A stretch of DNA of 64,000 bases, from the NCBI GenBank assembly GCA_019637095.1, contig JAHBWG010000030.1, forward strand, positions 1 through 64,000. Direction: 5' to 3'. The position numbers were made by a program, and so were the translations under genes. Of the stretch, positions 62,172 through 64,000 are shown piece after piece (the first letter of the stretch is position 1; every line of letters starts with the position of its first letter). Under the pieces are notes generated by a model, which ran no database searches, was not told where the DNA came from, and worked only from the letters and a program-made list of their open reading frames with translations. This stretch comes from Sandaracinaceae bacterium (GTDB lineage Bacteria > Myxococcota_A > Polyangia > Polyangiales > Sandaracinaceae).

Positions 62172-64000
62172 ATGAAGAGCACCGCAAGAGCGCCGTTGAG
62201 CCTGCTGGCCAGCCTGGCCATGACCGCCGGTGCGTGCACCGCCGATCTCGACGGTGCCCAGGTTTCCGTCATCGGGGGGGGGGGGACCTCGCGCCGCGGG
62301 GTCGTGCCAGCGTAGCCCTCGCCGGGTGCTCTGCGACGCTCATCGCGCCTGACTGGGTGTTGACCGCAGCGCACTGCATTGGAGGATACGACCCCGAACG
62401 GTCGCCGGTCGTCACGCTGCGCTATCTCGATGGCGCGGCGCTGGTGATCGACCAACGGCGAAGCGACGCTTGCTTTCTTCACCCGAACGCGTGGGACGCG
62501 GGGTTCTGTCCTCTGCGATCGGGGACGTCGTGCGAGGAGACGTCCATCCGTCGCGACTGCTTTCGAGAGAACAACGACTATGCGCTCTTGCACCTCGCGG
62601 AGCCGTTCTCCGTGCCCCCTGCAGCCACTCGCGACGTCGGTCCTCCGCGTCCGTGCTTCGACGAGGGCGGCCAGTTCGAGTTCGTCTTCCGCGGGCAGGG
62701 GCCCGGGACTTTCGCGGACCCGACCGCTCCGTACCGACCCGTCATCGGCGGCGTGGCGTCGATCCAATCGTTCGCCTCCGGCCTTCGGCTGTTCGCCGAT
62801 ACGCTGGACGGGTCGGGACAGCTCTTCCAGAGCGGCGACTCCGGAGGAACCTACACCGTAGCGACCGACGACGAGCACGGCCCAGTGATCGCCGCGGCCG
62901 AGAGCGTCCTCACGGGCATCGGCGGCGGGGGCGGTTCGGTTCGCTCGCCCCGCTCGCGCTCGGGGCTGCTGTGGGACCCTTCGAACATCGACTGGCTGTG
63001 GTCCGTCGTCGATCCGACCAGCGCCTGCACGCTGGGCTCGCGACGCCTCTGCATCTGGGGCGGACGGGTCTGGCCCGACTCGGACGGCGACGGGCTGCCG
63101 GACATCCGCGACCTCTGCCCGTCGGTGCCCTTCGACTGCGGCGCCGACGGCATCTGCCCAGGACAGCCCGGCTACACGGCCCCGGACGCAGGCGAGTCGC
63201 CCGTCGCGAACGGGAACCACCTCGACTCGGACGGCGACTACATCGGCGACGAGTGCGAGGCCCTCGGCTGCCTCGACAACTGCAGCGGCGATCGGGACGG
63301 CGATCGCATCTTCGACGACTGCGACACCTGTCCCGACGTCCCGAACACGGATCAAGCGGACTGCGACGGGAACGGGGTCGGCGACGCGTGCGAGGCCGAC
63401 CGGGACGGCGACGGGATCGTCGACCCGTGCGACAACTGTCCAGACCACGCCAACCCGGCGCAGGCGAACTGCAACCTCGAGGCGGAGACGTTCCTCGGCG
63501 TGCGCCCGCGCGGCGACGTGTGCGATCCGGTCCCGTGCGCGGAGACCGAGCTCACGCTCGCGCCTGCGTCGACCGACCCGTTCGGTCGTCGCACCACCTC
63601 GATGGACTCGATCCGCTACGACGCGCGCGTCGGCACCGAAGACCCGCGGGCTCCGCCGCGGACGCTCGTCGGGAGAACGACGCTGCGGTTCTGTCGATGC
63701 TCCGCCGCCACCGACAACCTGCCGCGGTCACGAACCAACTGTCAGGAAGATTTGGGCACGGGAGACGGCTCCTGCACTCTCCTCGACCTCGACGCGCACG
63801 ACCGCGACACGGAGTCGATCCCGTGGCGCTGGACGTCGCACGGCCCCCTCGGGACCAACCCCACGATGGTCGACAGCTACGGGCCCCCGACCGGCGCGTT
63901 CGTGGCCGACCGCACCGTCCCGCGCTGGCAGCTTCAGGACGTCGACATCCCGCGGTGGCTCAGGAACCGGGTGGCGGCTCCCTTGTCACCGGTGCCCGTC
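62172..64000 (+). CDS. Trypsin-like serine protease with thrombospondin type-3 repeats, frame broken at a G12 tract, 3' end outside window
   Basis: AGGAGGGG precedes ATG 62172, which encodes a lipoprotein-like signal (MKSTARAPLSLLASLAMTAGAC, Cys22). The frame then meets 12 G and stops at 62325-62327. In the frame reached with 10 or 13 G, the protein continues without stop to the window end. It has all triad residues: LTAAHC (His), NNDYALLHL (Asp) and QSGDSGGTY (Ser), plus Cys pairs. Calcium-binding type-3 repeats follow (DSDGDGLPDIRDLCP, DRDGDGIVDPCDNCP). The G run encodes the glycines after the zymogen-activation Ile. It may be phase-variable or a base-count error in the sequence. Confidence 0.75.
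62274..62285 (+). repeat. Homopolymer G12 in protease coding region
   Basis: Twelve consecutive G at the junction between signal region and protease domain put the two halves out of frame by one base. It is the longest homopolymer I noticed in the window. Confidence 0.9.

Noticed and set aside
58619-63448. 1609-codon open frame on the minus strand opposite ppdK
   Set aside because: ppdK on the plus strand has all catalytic motifs; the antisense frame is low-complexity Arg/Ala/Val.

Overview
The window is very GC-rich (roughly 70% or more by eye) with strongly GC-biased third codon positions, so long open frames appear antisense to most real genes. At least sixteen of about fifty genes encode lipoproteins, many with cysteine-rich or MopE-type metal-binding modules. 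Two sigma-54 enhancer-binding proteins, two histidine kinases and two FHA-domain proteins are also present. Together these point to a large-genome predatory or soil myxobacterium, most like the Polyangiales/Sandaracinaceae; this is an inference from gene content, since no rRNA is present. I see no tRNA, rRNA, CRISPR array, insertion sequence, integrase or prophage gene.

Layout. 1-5.7 kb (minus): two tandem paralogous giant lipoproteins with MopE motifs, a beta-helix-like domain and glycine-rich tails; the second runs off the left end. 5.9-11.3 kb (plus): an IMPase/HisN-like phosphatase, an RDD-like membrane protein, a His-rich membrane protein, then a FadN-type beta-oxidation enzyme and its thiolase. 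11.3-18.5 kb: a Cys-rich lipoprotein hydrolase divergent from a LytM peptidase, a PlsC-type acyltransferase, an NTF2-like lipoprotein and an atypical epimerase. 18.6-24.3 kb (minus): envelope genes, namely a Cys-rich lipoprotein behind a probable sigma-54 promoter, a translationally coupled cytochrome/beta-barrel/lipoprotein operon and a porin-like protein. 24.4-28.7 kb: TrmL, alanine dehydrogenase, a radical SAM protein and an unknown membrane protein with an AMMECR1-like tail.

28.7-39.1 kb is a regulatory block: a membrane histidine kinase, a lipoprotein, a 1.3-kilo-residue STAND-TPR-sigma54 activator, an FHA-sigma54 activator and a soluble hybrid kinase. 39.2-49.4 kb: MtnA, an M19 dipeptidase, an SCP2 protein, an unusual FHA/zinc-ribbon/transglutaminase membrane protein, an outer-membrane protein, an ABC-F ATPase, an MFS transporter and two Asp-rich repeat lipoproteins. 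49.5-54.8 kb: a ribbon-helix-helix regulator with lepA, then miaB-vanZ-gamma carbonic anhydrase, and a RibD_C-like protein. 54.8-64 kb: a HExxH lipoprotein, a kinase-fold protein, small secreted proteins, pyruvate phosphate dikinase and a trypsin-like protease interrupted by a run of 12 G.

A recurring signal is a -10-like hexamer (often TAtaCT/TAgNNT) only 6-9 nt before the start codon of about a dozen genes, which suggests leaderless transcription. The most unusual proteins are the FHA/transglutaminase fusion, the STAND/sigma-54 fusion, the G12-interrupted protease and the beta-propeller/diheme cytochrome operon. No stretch over 300 bases lacks a gene; the longest gaps are 237 and 269 bp and hold a promoter and a terminator-like hairpin respectively.
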